Assembly: GCF_003182155.1 (NCBI RefSeq)
Contig: NZ_QGTG01000005.1
Location: 310,001-374,000, forward strand
Reading direction: 5' to 3'
Source: Chitinophaga sp. S165
Lineage (GTDB): Bacteria; Bacteroidota; Bacteroidia; Chitinophagales; Chitinophagaceae
Length of the DNA: 64,000 bases
This document shows positions 26,604-34,302 of the stretch, one piece after another. A program made the translations under genes and the position numbers. The notes beneath the pieces are model-generated. The model saw only the letters and a program-made list of their open reading frames with translations, ran no database searches and was not told the origin of the DNA. How positions within the stretch are numbered: position 1 is the stretch's first letter; every line of letters begins with the position of its first letter.

Positions 26604-28508
26604 ATGGGAAAGATAATAGGTATTGACTTAGGAACTACCAACTCATGCGTTGCTGTTATGGAAGGTAACGAACCGGTAGTAATTGCCAATGATGAAGGAC
26701 GCAGAACTACGCCCTCCGTTGTGGGTTTCTTAAAGAATGGTGAAAGAAAGGTAGGTGACCCGGCAAAACGCCAGGCTATCACTAACCCTGTGAACACTAT
26801 TATGTCAGTAAAGCGTTTCATGGGACGCCATTATGACGAACTGTCCAATGAAATACCGCATTGGAGCTATAAAGTAGCGCGTGGTGAAAACAACACTACC
26901 CGTATCGATATCGATGGCAGATTGTACACTCCACAGGAGATCTCTGCTATGATATTGCAGAAAATGAAGAAAACAGCAGAAGATTACCTGGGTCAGGAAG
27001 TAACTGAAGCAGTGATCACTGTACCTGCATACTTTAATGACGCTCAACGTCAGGCTACTAAAGAAGCAGGTGAGATCGCAGGTCTGGCTGTACGCCGTAT
27101 TATAAACGAGCCTACTGCTGCTGCACTGGCTTATGGACTGGATAAAAAACATGCTGATAGCAAGATCGCAGTATTTGACCTCGGTGGTGGTACATTCGAT
27201 ATCTCCATCCTGGAACTGGGTGACGGCGTATTCGAAGTAAAATCTACCAACGGTGATACCCACCTGGGTGGTGACGACTTTGACAAGGTGATCATGGACT
27301 GGCTGGCCGAAGAATTCAAGAAAGATGAAGCGGTTGACCTGCAAAAAGATCCAATGGCATGGCAGCGTCTGAAAGAAGCAGCTGAAAAAGCAAAGGTAGA
27401 ACTGTCTTCCTCTCAGGAAACAGAGATCAACCTGCCTTATATCACTGCGGTTGACGGCGTGCCTAAACACCTGGTAAAGAAACTGAGCCGTGCTAAATTC
27501 GAGCAACTGGCAGATGCACTGGTGGAAAGAACACTGGAACCTTGCCGTAAAGCACTGAAAGATGCAGGCATGAGCACTTCCGAGATCGACGAAGTAATAC
27601 TGGTAGGTGGTTCTACCCGTATCCCGAAAATCCAGGAAGTAGTGGAAAGATTCTTCGGTAAGAAACCAAACAGAAGTGTGAACCCGGATGAAGTAGTAGC
27701 AATTGGTGCTGCTATCCAGGGTGGTGTACTGACCGGTGAAGTAAAAGATGTACTGTTACTGGACGTTACCCCGCTTTCTCTGGGTATCGAAACCATGGGC
27801 GGTGTGTTCACTAAACTGATCGAATCCAACACAACCATTCCAAGCAAGAAATCTGAAACCTTCTCTACCGCTGCTGATAACCAGCCAAGCGTTGAGATCC
27901 ACGTATTGCAGGGTGAACGTCCTTTAGCAAGCCAGAACCGTACACTGGGCCGCTTTATCCTGGACGGTATTCCACCAGCACCACGCGGTGTACCTCAGGT
28001 AGAAGTGATCTTCGATATCGATGCCAACGGTATCCTGCACGTAACTGCAAAAGATAAAGGCACCGGTAAAACACAGAATATCCGCATCGAAGCAGGTAGT
28101 GGTCTGAGCAAGGAAGAAATCGAAAAGATGAAAGCCGAAGCAAAAGCCAACGAATCTTCAGATAAGGAACAACGCGAAAAGATCGAAAAACTGAACCAGG
28201 CCGATAGCCTGATCTTCCAGACTGAAAAACAGCTGAAAGAATACGGTGATAAGATCCCTGCTGATAAGAAAGGTACAATTGAAACTGCCCTGAACAAACT
28301 GAAAGAAGCGCACAAGGGTGGCGATATCGCCCAGGTAGATGCAGCTGTTACAGAAATGAACAACGCATGGACCGCCGCTTCCGAAGAACTGTACAAAGCA
28401 ACACAGGAAGCACAGGCTAACGGTGGTGCTCCGGGTGAAGGTCAGCCACAGGGAAGCGCTGCCGGCAACGAAGGCGTAACTGATGCTGAATTTGAAGAAG
28501 TGAAATAG
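26604..28508 (+). CDS. dnaK: Hsp70 chaperone DnaK
   Basis: 634 residues. An ATP-driven chaperone for unfolded proteins. The nucleotide-binding domain starts MGKIIGIDLGTTNSCVAV; the phosphate-2 motif is VFDLGGGTFDISIL and the adenosine motif VILVGGSTRIPKIQE. A substrate-binding domain and a C-terminal lid follow; the end (TDAEFEEVK) replaces the EEVKDKK-type tail. ATG 26604 is chosen because the preceding in-frame 21 codons (from 26541) encode a non-conserved stretch, and DnaK begins at GKIIGID. dnaJ and grpE are not in the window. Confidence 0.97.
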   Translation: MGKIIGIDLGTTNSCVAVMEGNEPVVIANDEGRRTTPSVVGFLKNGERKVGDPAKRQAITNPVNTIMSVKRFMGRHYDELSNEIPHWSYKVARGENNTTRIDIDGRLYTPQEISAMILQKMKKTAEDYLGQEVTEAVITVPAYFNDAQRQATKEAGEIAGLAVRRIINEPTAAALAYGLDKKHADSKIAVFDLGGGTFDISILELGDGVFEVKSTNGDTHLGGDDFDKVIMDWLAEEFKKDEAVDLQKDPMAWQRLKEAAEKAKVELSSSQETEINLPYITAVDGVPKHLVKKLSRAKFEQLADALVERTLEPCRKALKDAGMSTSEIDEVILVGGSTRIPKIQEVVERFFGKKPNRSVNPDEVVAIGAAIQGGVLTGEVKDVLLLDVTPLSLGIETMGGVFTKLIESNTTIPSKKSETFSTAADNQPSVEIHVLQGERPLASQNRTLGRFILDGIPPAPRGVPQVEVIFDIDANGILHVTAKDKGTGKTQNIRIEAGSGLSKEEIEKMKAEAKANESSDKEQREKIEKLNQADSLIFQTEKQLKEYGDKIPADKKGTIETALNKLKEAHKGGDIAQVDAAVTEMNNAWTAASEELYKATQEAQANGGAPGEGQPQGSAAGNEGVTDAEFEEVK

Positions 28509-28529
28509 TAATAGCTTAGGGATATAGTA

Positions 28530-28567
28530 TAAAAGGGCTGGCCTGAAAAGGTCAGCCTTTTTTTGTC
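28530..28567 (+). terminator. Terminator after dnaK
   Basis: Stem AAAGGGCTGGCC / GGTCAGCCTTT, one mismatch, followed by a T7 run. Confidence 0.87.
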
Positions 28568-28587
28568 TCTTTTTTATATTTTGTGTT

Positions 28588-29598
28588 ATGCAATTGACAC
28601 TACACCCATTCGAATTAAAGTTCAGACATACATTTACCATCTCACGTAAATCCAAAGATGTTCAACCTCTGCTGGTGGTAGAGCTCAAACAGGATGGTAT
28701 AAGCGGATTGGGGGAAACAGCAGACAACTCGTATTACAATATGACGGTGCCCCGCCTGATGGAAGCTATCAATGCGCATCGTGAGCTGATAGAAGGGCAC
28801 ACCTTAACAACTCCTGAAGCCTTCTGGGACTTGCTATATCCATTGTTCAAAGACAATCTCTTTGCACTCTGCGCCATCGATCTGGCAGCCCACGATCTCT
28901 ACGCCAAAAAGCTGAATAAGAAATTATATGAGGTATGGGGACTCGACATCTCCCATAACCCCATGACCGATTATACCATCGGTATTGATACCGTAGAGAA
29001 TATGGTCAGCAAACTGAAAGAATTTCCCTGGCCGATCTACAAGATCAAACTGGGCACCCAGCATGATATCGCTATCATAGAAGAGCTACGCAGGCATACT
29101 GATGCCATCTTCCGTGTAGACGCCAACTGTGCCTGGGGAGTGGAAGAAACCTTACGCAATGCGGCAGCATTTAAATCGCTGGGAGTGGAGTTCATCGAAC
29201 AACCTATGCCTGCTGCTGATGTAGAAGGCATGAGGAAAGTATATGAGCAATCCGCCTTGCCAATTATTGCCGATGAAAGCTGTATCACCGAGGCAGACGT
29301 GGCAAACTGTAAAGGGCTTTTTCATGGCATCAATATCAAACTGACTAAATGCGGAGGTATTACACCCGCACGCAGAATGATCGATCATGCAAAACGCCTG
29401 GGCATGCAGGTTATGACCGGCAGCATGAACGAAAGTACAGTAGGCACTTCCGCAGTGGCCCATCTGTTGCCTTATCTGGATTATGTTGATATGGACGGCC
29501 CGTTGCTATTGGCTGAAGATACCTCCGACGGAGTGAAGATCGTGGACGGACGTATCATCTATGCCGACAGGCCTGGTACCGGGGCCTTATTAAGATAG
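28588..29598 (+). CDS. Dipeptide epimerase (enolase superfamily, L-Ala-D/L-Glu type)
   Basis: 336 residues. An enolase-superfamily enzyme of the muconate lactonising subgroup. Acid-base lysine in KIKLGT, metal ligands in VDANCAW (Asp), FIEQPM (Glu) and ADESC (Asp), and the second lysine in KLTKCGG. This set and the C-terminal MTGSMNES/AHLLPYLDYVDMDGPLLL stretch are typical of L-Ala-D/L-Glu epimerase and related dipeptide epimerases, used in murein peptide recycling. The exact dipeptide cannot be told from sequence alone. It may be co-transcribed with the DUF6807 gene 30 bases downstream. Confidence 0.85.
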   Translation: MQLTLHPFELKFRHTFTISRKSKDVQPLLVVELKQDGISGLGETADNSYYNMTVPRLMEAINAHRELIEGHTLTTPEAFWDLLYPLFKDNLFALCAIDLAAHDLYAKKLNKKLYEVWGLDISHNPMTDYTIGIDTVENMVSKLKEFPWPIYKIKLGTQHDIAIIEELRRHTDAIFRVDANCAWGVEETLRNAAAFKSLGVEFIEQPMPAADVEGMRKVYEQSALPIIADESCITEADVANCKGLFHGINIKLTKCGGITPARRMIDHAKRLGMQVMTGSMNESTVGTSAVAHLLPYLDYVDMDGPLLLAEDTSDGVKIVDGRIIYADRPGTGALLR

Positions 29599-29628
29599 TA
29601 TCTATCACCCTCTAATGAATAACCCGTT

Positions 29629-30888
29629 ATGAAAAACAACCTATTGCGGTATGCCATACTGTTCCTGCTGATAACAGTTGCCGGAGCGGCGCAAGCCCAG
29701 GTAATGGCCCGTTTTACCGTAAATTCCGGAAAATACAAACGGGTCAATACGCCCGTGCACACGCCCGTGTCTTATAACCTGATGGCCGGAGGAGATTCTC
29801 TCCAGTTGTTTGAAACAACAGGTAACCTGCGCAGACAGGTTCCCTTTCAGAACTATCAGAACAAATACCTCTACTGGATACTGGATGGCATAACAGCACC
29901 TGATACCACCCGTACATACGAGCTGGTAAAAGCTGCCCCTGTCCGTTCTATGGCCGGTATGCAGGTAAAGGACTCCGCCGGTACCCTGGTGCTTCGTGAC
30001 GGTGCCCGCAAACTGTTACAATACAATTACAGCATCGTTGAACCACCGGCCGGTATTGACAAGGTTTACCGCCGCAGTGGTTTTATTCATCCCCTGTGGG
30101 CGCCCGATGGCCAGGTGATCACCAATATCCATCCGGAAGGGCACTGGCATCATGTAGGTATCTGGAACCCCTGGACGCACACTTCCTTCAAAGGAAAAGA
30201 AACTGATTTCTGGAACCTTCAGAAAAAGGAAGGCACCGTTCGTTTCAATGGTTTCATCAGCCATACAAACGGACCGGTACTATGCGGCTTTGAGGCATTA
30301 CAAGATCATGTCGCATTCTCAGGCGATAAAGAAACTGTCGCTCTTAATGAAACCTGGGAAGTAAAGGCATTTAACAGCGGTACCGATAATACCCGCTCCG
30401 TATGGGACTTCTTTACATCCCAGAGTTGTGCAGATACTGCCGGCATCACATTATTGCAATACCGGTATGGCGGAGGATTCGGTCTGCGTACTAACGCAGA
30501 ATGGACCACCACGACCAGCCAGGTACTGACCTCTGAAGGCAAGACCCGTAAAGACGCTGATAGTACACGCGCCCGTTGGATCAAGATCACCGGCCGTACG
30601 GCTAAAGGTCAGGCAGGTATCCTTATAATGAACCATCCGTACGACTTTGACTATCCGCAGCCGGTACGTGTATGGCCTGAAAATTCAGAAAGAGGAGAGA
30701 TCATGATGAACTTCAGCCCGACCAAAATGAGGCCTATGGAAATGACCTATGGAAAGACTTACAGGATGTATTACAGGGTCATGGTATTTAACAACGACCT
30801 GACTGCACAGGAAGCAGAAGAGGCCTGGGGCGCTTTTGTATATCCTCCGATGGTCACCGTTTACCCGAACGTAGTTGCCGGACGTTAA
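29629..30888 (+). CDS. Secreted DUF6807 family protein
   Basis: 419 residues with an N-terminal signal peptide (LLRYAILFLLITVAGAAQAQ). The body carries the DUF6807 (formerly labelled PmoA) hallmark around residues 145-200: HPLWAPDGQVITNIHPEGHWHH and WNPWTHTSFKGKETDFWN. The family is common in Bacteroidota and Planctomycetota glycan loci. The earlier methane-oxygenase label has no support here. No catalytic role is established. The 3' end overlaps the convergent small membrane-protein gene by 35 bases. Confidence 0.75.
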   Translation: MKNNLLRYAILFLLITVAGAAQAQVMARFTVNSGKYKRVNTPVHTPVSYNLMAGGDSLQLFETTGNLRRQVPFQNYQNKYLYWILDGITAPDTTRTYELVKAAPVRSMAGMQVKDSAGTLVLRDGARKLLQYNYSIVEPPAGIDKVYRRSGFIHPLWAPDGQVITNIHPEGHWHHVGIWNPWTHTSFKGKETDFWNLQKKEGTVRFNGFISHTNGPVLCGFEALQDHVAFSGDKETVALNETWEVKAFNSGTDNTRSVWDFFTSQSCADTAGITLLQYRYGGGFGLRTNAEWTTTTSQVLTSEGKTRKDADSTRARWIKITGRTAKGQAGILIMNHPYDFDYPQPVRVWPENSERGEIMMNFSPTKMRPMEMTYGKTYRMYYRVMVFNNDLTAQEAEEAWGAFVYPPMVTVYPNVVAGR

Positions 30889-31147
30889 TAATGGCATTAT
30901 AAAGCCCGAAAACGCCCATAATTATAAAAACGAATATTACTCCCCATTCACCGGTAGCGCGGTAAATATAGAGCTCTATACGCGTCAGGCGAACTGTATT
31001 TAACTGGCCAGCTGCCTGTGAGAATTGAAGGAAACGGTAAACAGCGAAACCAAAACCGGTCAGCGCAACAACTGACATCCAGATCACCGTTGTCCACGAG
31101 GCAGGTTCTTTTTCTTCGGGAGTGGGTCGTTCAGGGGTAGTTTGCAT
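30854..31147 (-). CDS. Small membrane protein with two TM segments
   Basis: 97 residues from ATG 31147 (MQTTPERPTPEEKEP); the longer frame from 31186 adds no conserved residues. Two membrane segments are seen: TVIWMSVVALTGFGFAVYRF and WGVIFVFIIMGVFGLYNAI. The 3' end overlaps the DUF6807 gene on the opposite strand by 35 bases. No family recognised. Its reality rests on the membrane pattern and the matching terminator of the next gene upstream. Confidence 0.55.
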   Translation of the reverse strand: MQTTPERPTPEEKEPASWTTVIWMSVVALTGFGFAVYRFLQFSQAAGQLNTVRLTRIELYIYRATGEWGVIFVFIIMGVFGLYNAIINVRQLRSGKR

Positions 31148-31171
31148 AAGAACAATATACAAATAAAACGA

Positions 31172-31205
31172 CAAAGCCCTGTACACAGTAAGCGTACAGG
31201 GCTTC
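31172..31205 (-). terminator. Terminator after the thioredoxin-fold gene
   Basis: On the minus strand AAGCCCTGTACGC pairs with a GTGTACAGGGCTT arm and T-rich sequence follows. Confidence 0.65.
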
Positions 31206-31226
31206 GCCGTTTTCTGATATGTAGTT

Positions 31227-31865
31227 CTATATAGCTATTCCATGTGATCCCTGGTGACTTGCCTGATATACTGCTGACAGCAGGTCCCTCTTCTCCAGTG
31301 ATTTTTCAAGCCACAGGTCTACTGAGCTGTAAGCGATCTTCAGAGAAGGCGTCAGTACATAAATGGCAGGTACCGGTACATCTTCGTTCACACCTGATAT
31401 CCTGTCCCAGATAGGATCAGTAGAGGAGTAAATACCAGCTTTCGTTGCGATCTGGTTCTGCTGGTCCCAGATGCTTGCAAATGGTAACTGCAGCCCGGAT
31501 GTAGCGTGCTCGAAATGTTCTTTTTCGTCGGTGGTCACCAGCAGCAGCTGTCCGCCCATTACACGGATATCCGCGTAAATGTCATTTAGCTCTTCCAGCA
31601 GCCTGTTACCGTAACCATTCCAGTGAATGGAGTGGAAAGCCAGTACCAGTGGACGGTCTATCAGCTGTGTGATAGGCTGAGGCCCTTGTACAGATTTCAG
31701 GATATCTGAGGTGGAAATAATATTTTTCTTGTTTATATAGAAAGCAGGTAGTGTATCGCCTGCATGTAAAGGACTAATTGGTTTCCTGTCTTTGTTAGAT
31801 CTTTTCACAAATTCAAGTTCGTATTCAGGAAGAAGATCGGCATATCTGTTGAAGTTGCTGGACAT
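31227..31865 (-). CDS. Cysteine-free peroxiredoxin-like (AhpC/TSA) protein
   Basis: 212 residues. A thioredoxin fold of the AhpC/TSA type is suggested by HAGDTLPAFYINKKNIIS (N-terminal strand and linker), RPLVLAFHSIHWNGYGNRLL at the position of the active-site loop, and PAIYVLTPSLKIAYSSVD. The loop that should hold the peroxidatic Cys (W-C-P-Y-C type) reads WNGYG, and the whole protein has no Cys. It therefore cannot be a thiol peroxidase. It could be a structural or binding relative. Function unknown. Confidence 0.65.
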   Translation of the reverse strand: MSSNFNRYADLLPEYELEFVKRSNKDRKPISPLHAGDTLPAFYINKKNIISTSDILKSVQGPQPITQLIDRPLVLAFHSIHWNGYGNRLLEELNDIYADIRVMGGQLLLVTTDEKEHFEHATSGLQLPFASIWDQQNQIATKAGIYSSTDPIWDRISGVNEDVPVPAIYVLTPSLKIAYSSVDLWLEKSLEKRDLLSAVYQASHQGSHGIAI

Positions 31866-32121
31866 AAAATTAATTTAACGATGGTTGGTAAACAGTGATT
31901 AAAATGGTTGTAATGATTTTTATGAAACGGTTGCCGGTAAATGTTATCGGCAGTACGACATCAGCTACAACAACAGACTATCTTTCTATACTTAAATTGA
32001 GGCATGTGAACTTGTATTTTGTGTGATTGCCTTTATTAACGACACAAATATAGGGATAATTCCGTAATACCCTATAAGTTTTGTAGGGTATTTATTAAGT
32101 GATTGATAATCATATGTACTA

Positions 32122-32151
32122 TTTGAAAGAATTTGAAAAGTTTTATATTTG
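32122..32151 (+). promoter_or_regulatory. Bacteroidota-type promoter for the DUF1266 lipoprotein
   Basis: TTTG at 32122-32125, 18 bases, then TATATTTG at 32144-32151. It drives the gene starting at 32182. The rest of the 316-base gap holds no frame of note. Confidence 0.65.
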
Positions 32152-32181
32152 ACGCCTCTATATTCAACAAAATAATGCTAC

Positions 32182-33039
32182 ATGAAAGGAACTCAGTCAA
32201 ATATCATCGCAGCCATCTGCCTGCTGGCGATCAGTATAGCAGGATGTAACAGTAATAACAATAAGCAGGATAAGCAGGTGCAGGTAGCTACAGCGCACGA
32301 TGCACCAGTGATCAGGAATGATGAATTATATCCGTTCATGCTGGCAGGCGTGTATTTTGTACATGGTTACGGCGGCCCTGAACAGACCTTCAATACCCTG
32401 ATTCAACCAGCAGTAAAAGGAGAACCTGGTTCTGACGATTTTTCTAAATCTATGCAGTCAGCATACAGCCGGTATTTCATCTTTCCTTTTAAACCGGAAG
32501 AAAAAGATGGTGAGAAGGAAGCAAAGGCAACCCTGGCCGAATACTGGGATATCCATAATGTTGCAGAACTGGAGAAATCATTGAATTGGTTGCTGGAAGA
32601 AGGACATCAGGCACAGTACACCAAATATCGTAAAGTGCTTGAGCAAACCGGTGGAGTGGAGGCAGTGCTCACATCCATTGATCCTAAAAAATATGATCTG
32701 CTTGACACCGATCTTCAGGGTATAAGGTTTATAAAGGACCATTACAACGAATTCAGTAAGGCAGGTATCAGGGCCTGGGATATCGCTCGTTACATCAATA
32801 ACATCTGTATTGCGTACCAGGCAGGGTATTTTAATAGGGGACAAGCAAATTTCTGGTTGAAGAAAGCACCACAGGTGGTACAATCTGAATACAGCGACTG
32901 GCATGCTTACTTCAATGACTTTCTCTTAGGCCGTGAGTTCTGGGGTGGCGGCGTCACTGATATAGATCGTTTCAAAAAAGAAGTAGCGGGTATGCTGGAA
33001 GGGAAGTATAGTCTCTATACCTATATGCCGATAAAGTAA
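32182..33039 (+). CDS. DUF1266-domain lipoprotein
   Basis: 285 residues. Lipoprotein signal with lipobox SIAGC at about residue 22. The last ~100 residues match the DUF1266 pattern: GIRAWDIARYINNICIAYQAG, then ANFWLKKAPQVVQSEYSDW and NDFLLGREFWGGG. The function of DUF1266 is not known. The gene is convergent with the Rhs immunity gene across a 125-base gap that holds its terminator, so it borders the T6SS effector operon. An immunity role is possible but unsupported. Confidence 0.75.
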   Translation: MKGTQSNIIAAICLLAISIAGCNSNNNKQDKQVQVATAHDAPVIRNDELYPFMLAGVYFVHGYGGPEQTFNTLIQPAVKGEPGSDDFSKSMQSAYSRYFIFPFKPEEKDGEKEAKATLAEYWDIHNVAELEKSLNWLLEEGHQAQYTKYRKVLEQTGGVEAVLTSIDPKKYDLLDTDLQGIRFIKDHYNEFSKAGIRAWDIARYINNICIAYQAGYFNRGQANFWLKKAPQVVQSEYSDWHAYFNDFLLGREFWGGGVTDIDRFKKEVAGMLEGKYSLYTYMPIK

Positions 33040-33057
33040 TGATATTATGCTAAATGC

Positions 33058-33095
33058 AAGCGCCCGTCTCCATTCACTGAGACGGGCGCTTTTGT
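33058..33095 (+). terminator. Terminator after the DUF1266 gene
   Basis: A perfect 13-base stem (AAGCGCCCGTCTC / GAGACGGGCGCTT) with a TTTT tail in the plus direction only. Confidence 0.88.
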
Positions 33096-33164
33096 ATATG
33101 TATCGCTTGCCATTTATTTTTCTTTCCGTAGATGCTATGCCGCGTAGTACCTCTCCCTCCCTGA

Positions 33165-34292
33165 TCAGATAGAGTAATTATATATCGGCAGAAGGGTCGG
33201 TTGATTATCTGGTGTTATACCTTCCGGCAATATTCCTGCATGTAACATCGCATGTGTATGTATCTTCAGCGCACGTAATTTTTCCAGGCAATAACGCTGT
33301 ATATCGCTCAGTTCTGATACTTCAAGTACTTTACCTCTGTTCAGGAAATTTCTGAACACGATACTTGTAAGATCTTCCGCCATGTAAGGATACAGCGGGA
33401 AATCCATTTCCTGATCTTCCTGGTCAAATATCGCTTTCTGTTCTTCCAGTAAGGGAAGTATACCATCCAGTACAGCCCTGAATCGTTTATCGTCCGAAAG
33501 ACTGCCTATCACTAATGCATCTGTTGCTACTATTATAATAAACGCCTGTGCCCATTGTGCTTCCACATCTTCTTCCATATCCAGCAACTCCTGCAGCTGT
33601 TCCTGCTCCACAGGGAAGCCGCTGATACCGTTGAATAAGGCGATAAATGCCGTCAGTGTTTCATCGGCATTGAATAACTGTATTATTTCTTCCGGAAGCT
33701 GTTGCTTTTGTTCTGTCAGGTAATTGATCAGTGCTGCACTAATGATGGCAGTTTTGACTACAATCCTGTTATTGCTGTTGCTGATAATAATGTTGAAGGT
33801 CCTGCTGATCTCTTCCGCCGCCGGAAATAACACCGCTGTATAATATACATCACTCGTGATCAGCGTTTCGTCAGTAGTCTTATAAAAATGTTGTTTGAAG
33901 AAGGTCTTAAAGGAAGCAAATCCCGGATCGGGTTCTTCTTCTTTTCGTCCAAAGCTATAACGTACCGGCATCGTTAATAACGGTACTGCCGACCTGATAT
34001 CAAGTGTGTACACGTAAGCCAGAAAATCCAGCAGAGCCGCAGGATGTGAAAAGCTCTCTTTGCATAAGCTGTCAAAGACCTGTATGACCGGATTTAAAAT
34101 GTCAAAGACAATATAGCCCTGTCTCAGATTACTGAGCAACTCGCCATACAAGAGTGAAAGCACCTCGTCCTCTTCTTCCATATCACAAAGCGATTCCAGT
34201 ATTGGTGGCACTTCTTCTGTTGAGCTGCCATATCCTCCGGGAAAATCATTCCATTGTATCTGTTGAATAAGTTGTTTTGTGTTTGGATGCAT
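33165..34292 (-). CDS. Probable HEAT-repeat immunity protein for the Rhs toxin
   Basis: 375 residues, all-helical, no signal peptide. The start (WNDFPGGYGSSTEEVPPILESL ... LLSNLRQGYIVFDILNPVI, quoted in part) fits the HEAT-type immunity family whose members begin with a W-x-x-x-x-x-Y-G and VP-x-L pattern and a later LxxQGxxY box. It starts 10 bases after the Rhs stop on the same strand; ATG 34292 is used, since the longer frame would run back into the Rhs gene. Position and family make it the likely antidote that keeps self-intoxication by the Rhs C-terminus in check. It is strongly diverged, so binding must be tested. Confidence 0.6.
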   Translation of the reverse strand: MHPNTKQLIQQIQWNDFPGGYGSSTEEVPPILESLCDMEEEDEVLSLLYGELLSNLRQGYIVFDILNPVIQVFDSLCKESFSHPAALLDFLAYVYTLDIRSAVPLLTMPVRYSFGRKEEEPDPGFASFKTFFKQHFYKTTDETLITSDVYYTAVLFPAAEEISRTFNIIISNSNNRIVVKTAIISAALINYLTEQKQQLPEEIIQLFNADETLTAFIALFNGISGFPVEQEQLQELLDMEEDVEAQWAQAFIIIVATDALVIGSLSDDKRFRAVLDGILPLLEEQKAIFDQEDQEMDFPLYPYMAEDLTSIVFRNFLNRGKVLEVSELSDIQRYCLEKLRALKIHTHAMLHAGILPEGITPDNQPTLLPIYNYSI

Positions 34293-34302
34293 AATTGGTT
34301 TA

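Noticed and set aside
26805..27506. A 233-codon open frame on the minus strand inside dnaK
   Set aside because: Antisense shadow of a highly conserved gene.
29629..30888. Methane oxygenase label (PmoA) for the DUF6807 protein
   Set aside because: The family name is a legacy of an old annotation; the protein has a signal peptide and none of the membrane segments of methane monooxygenase subunits.
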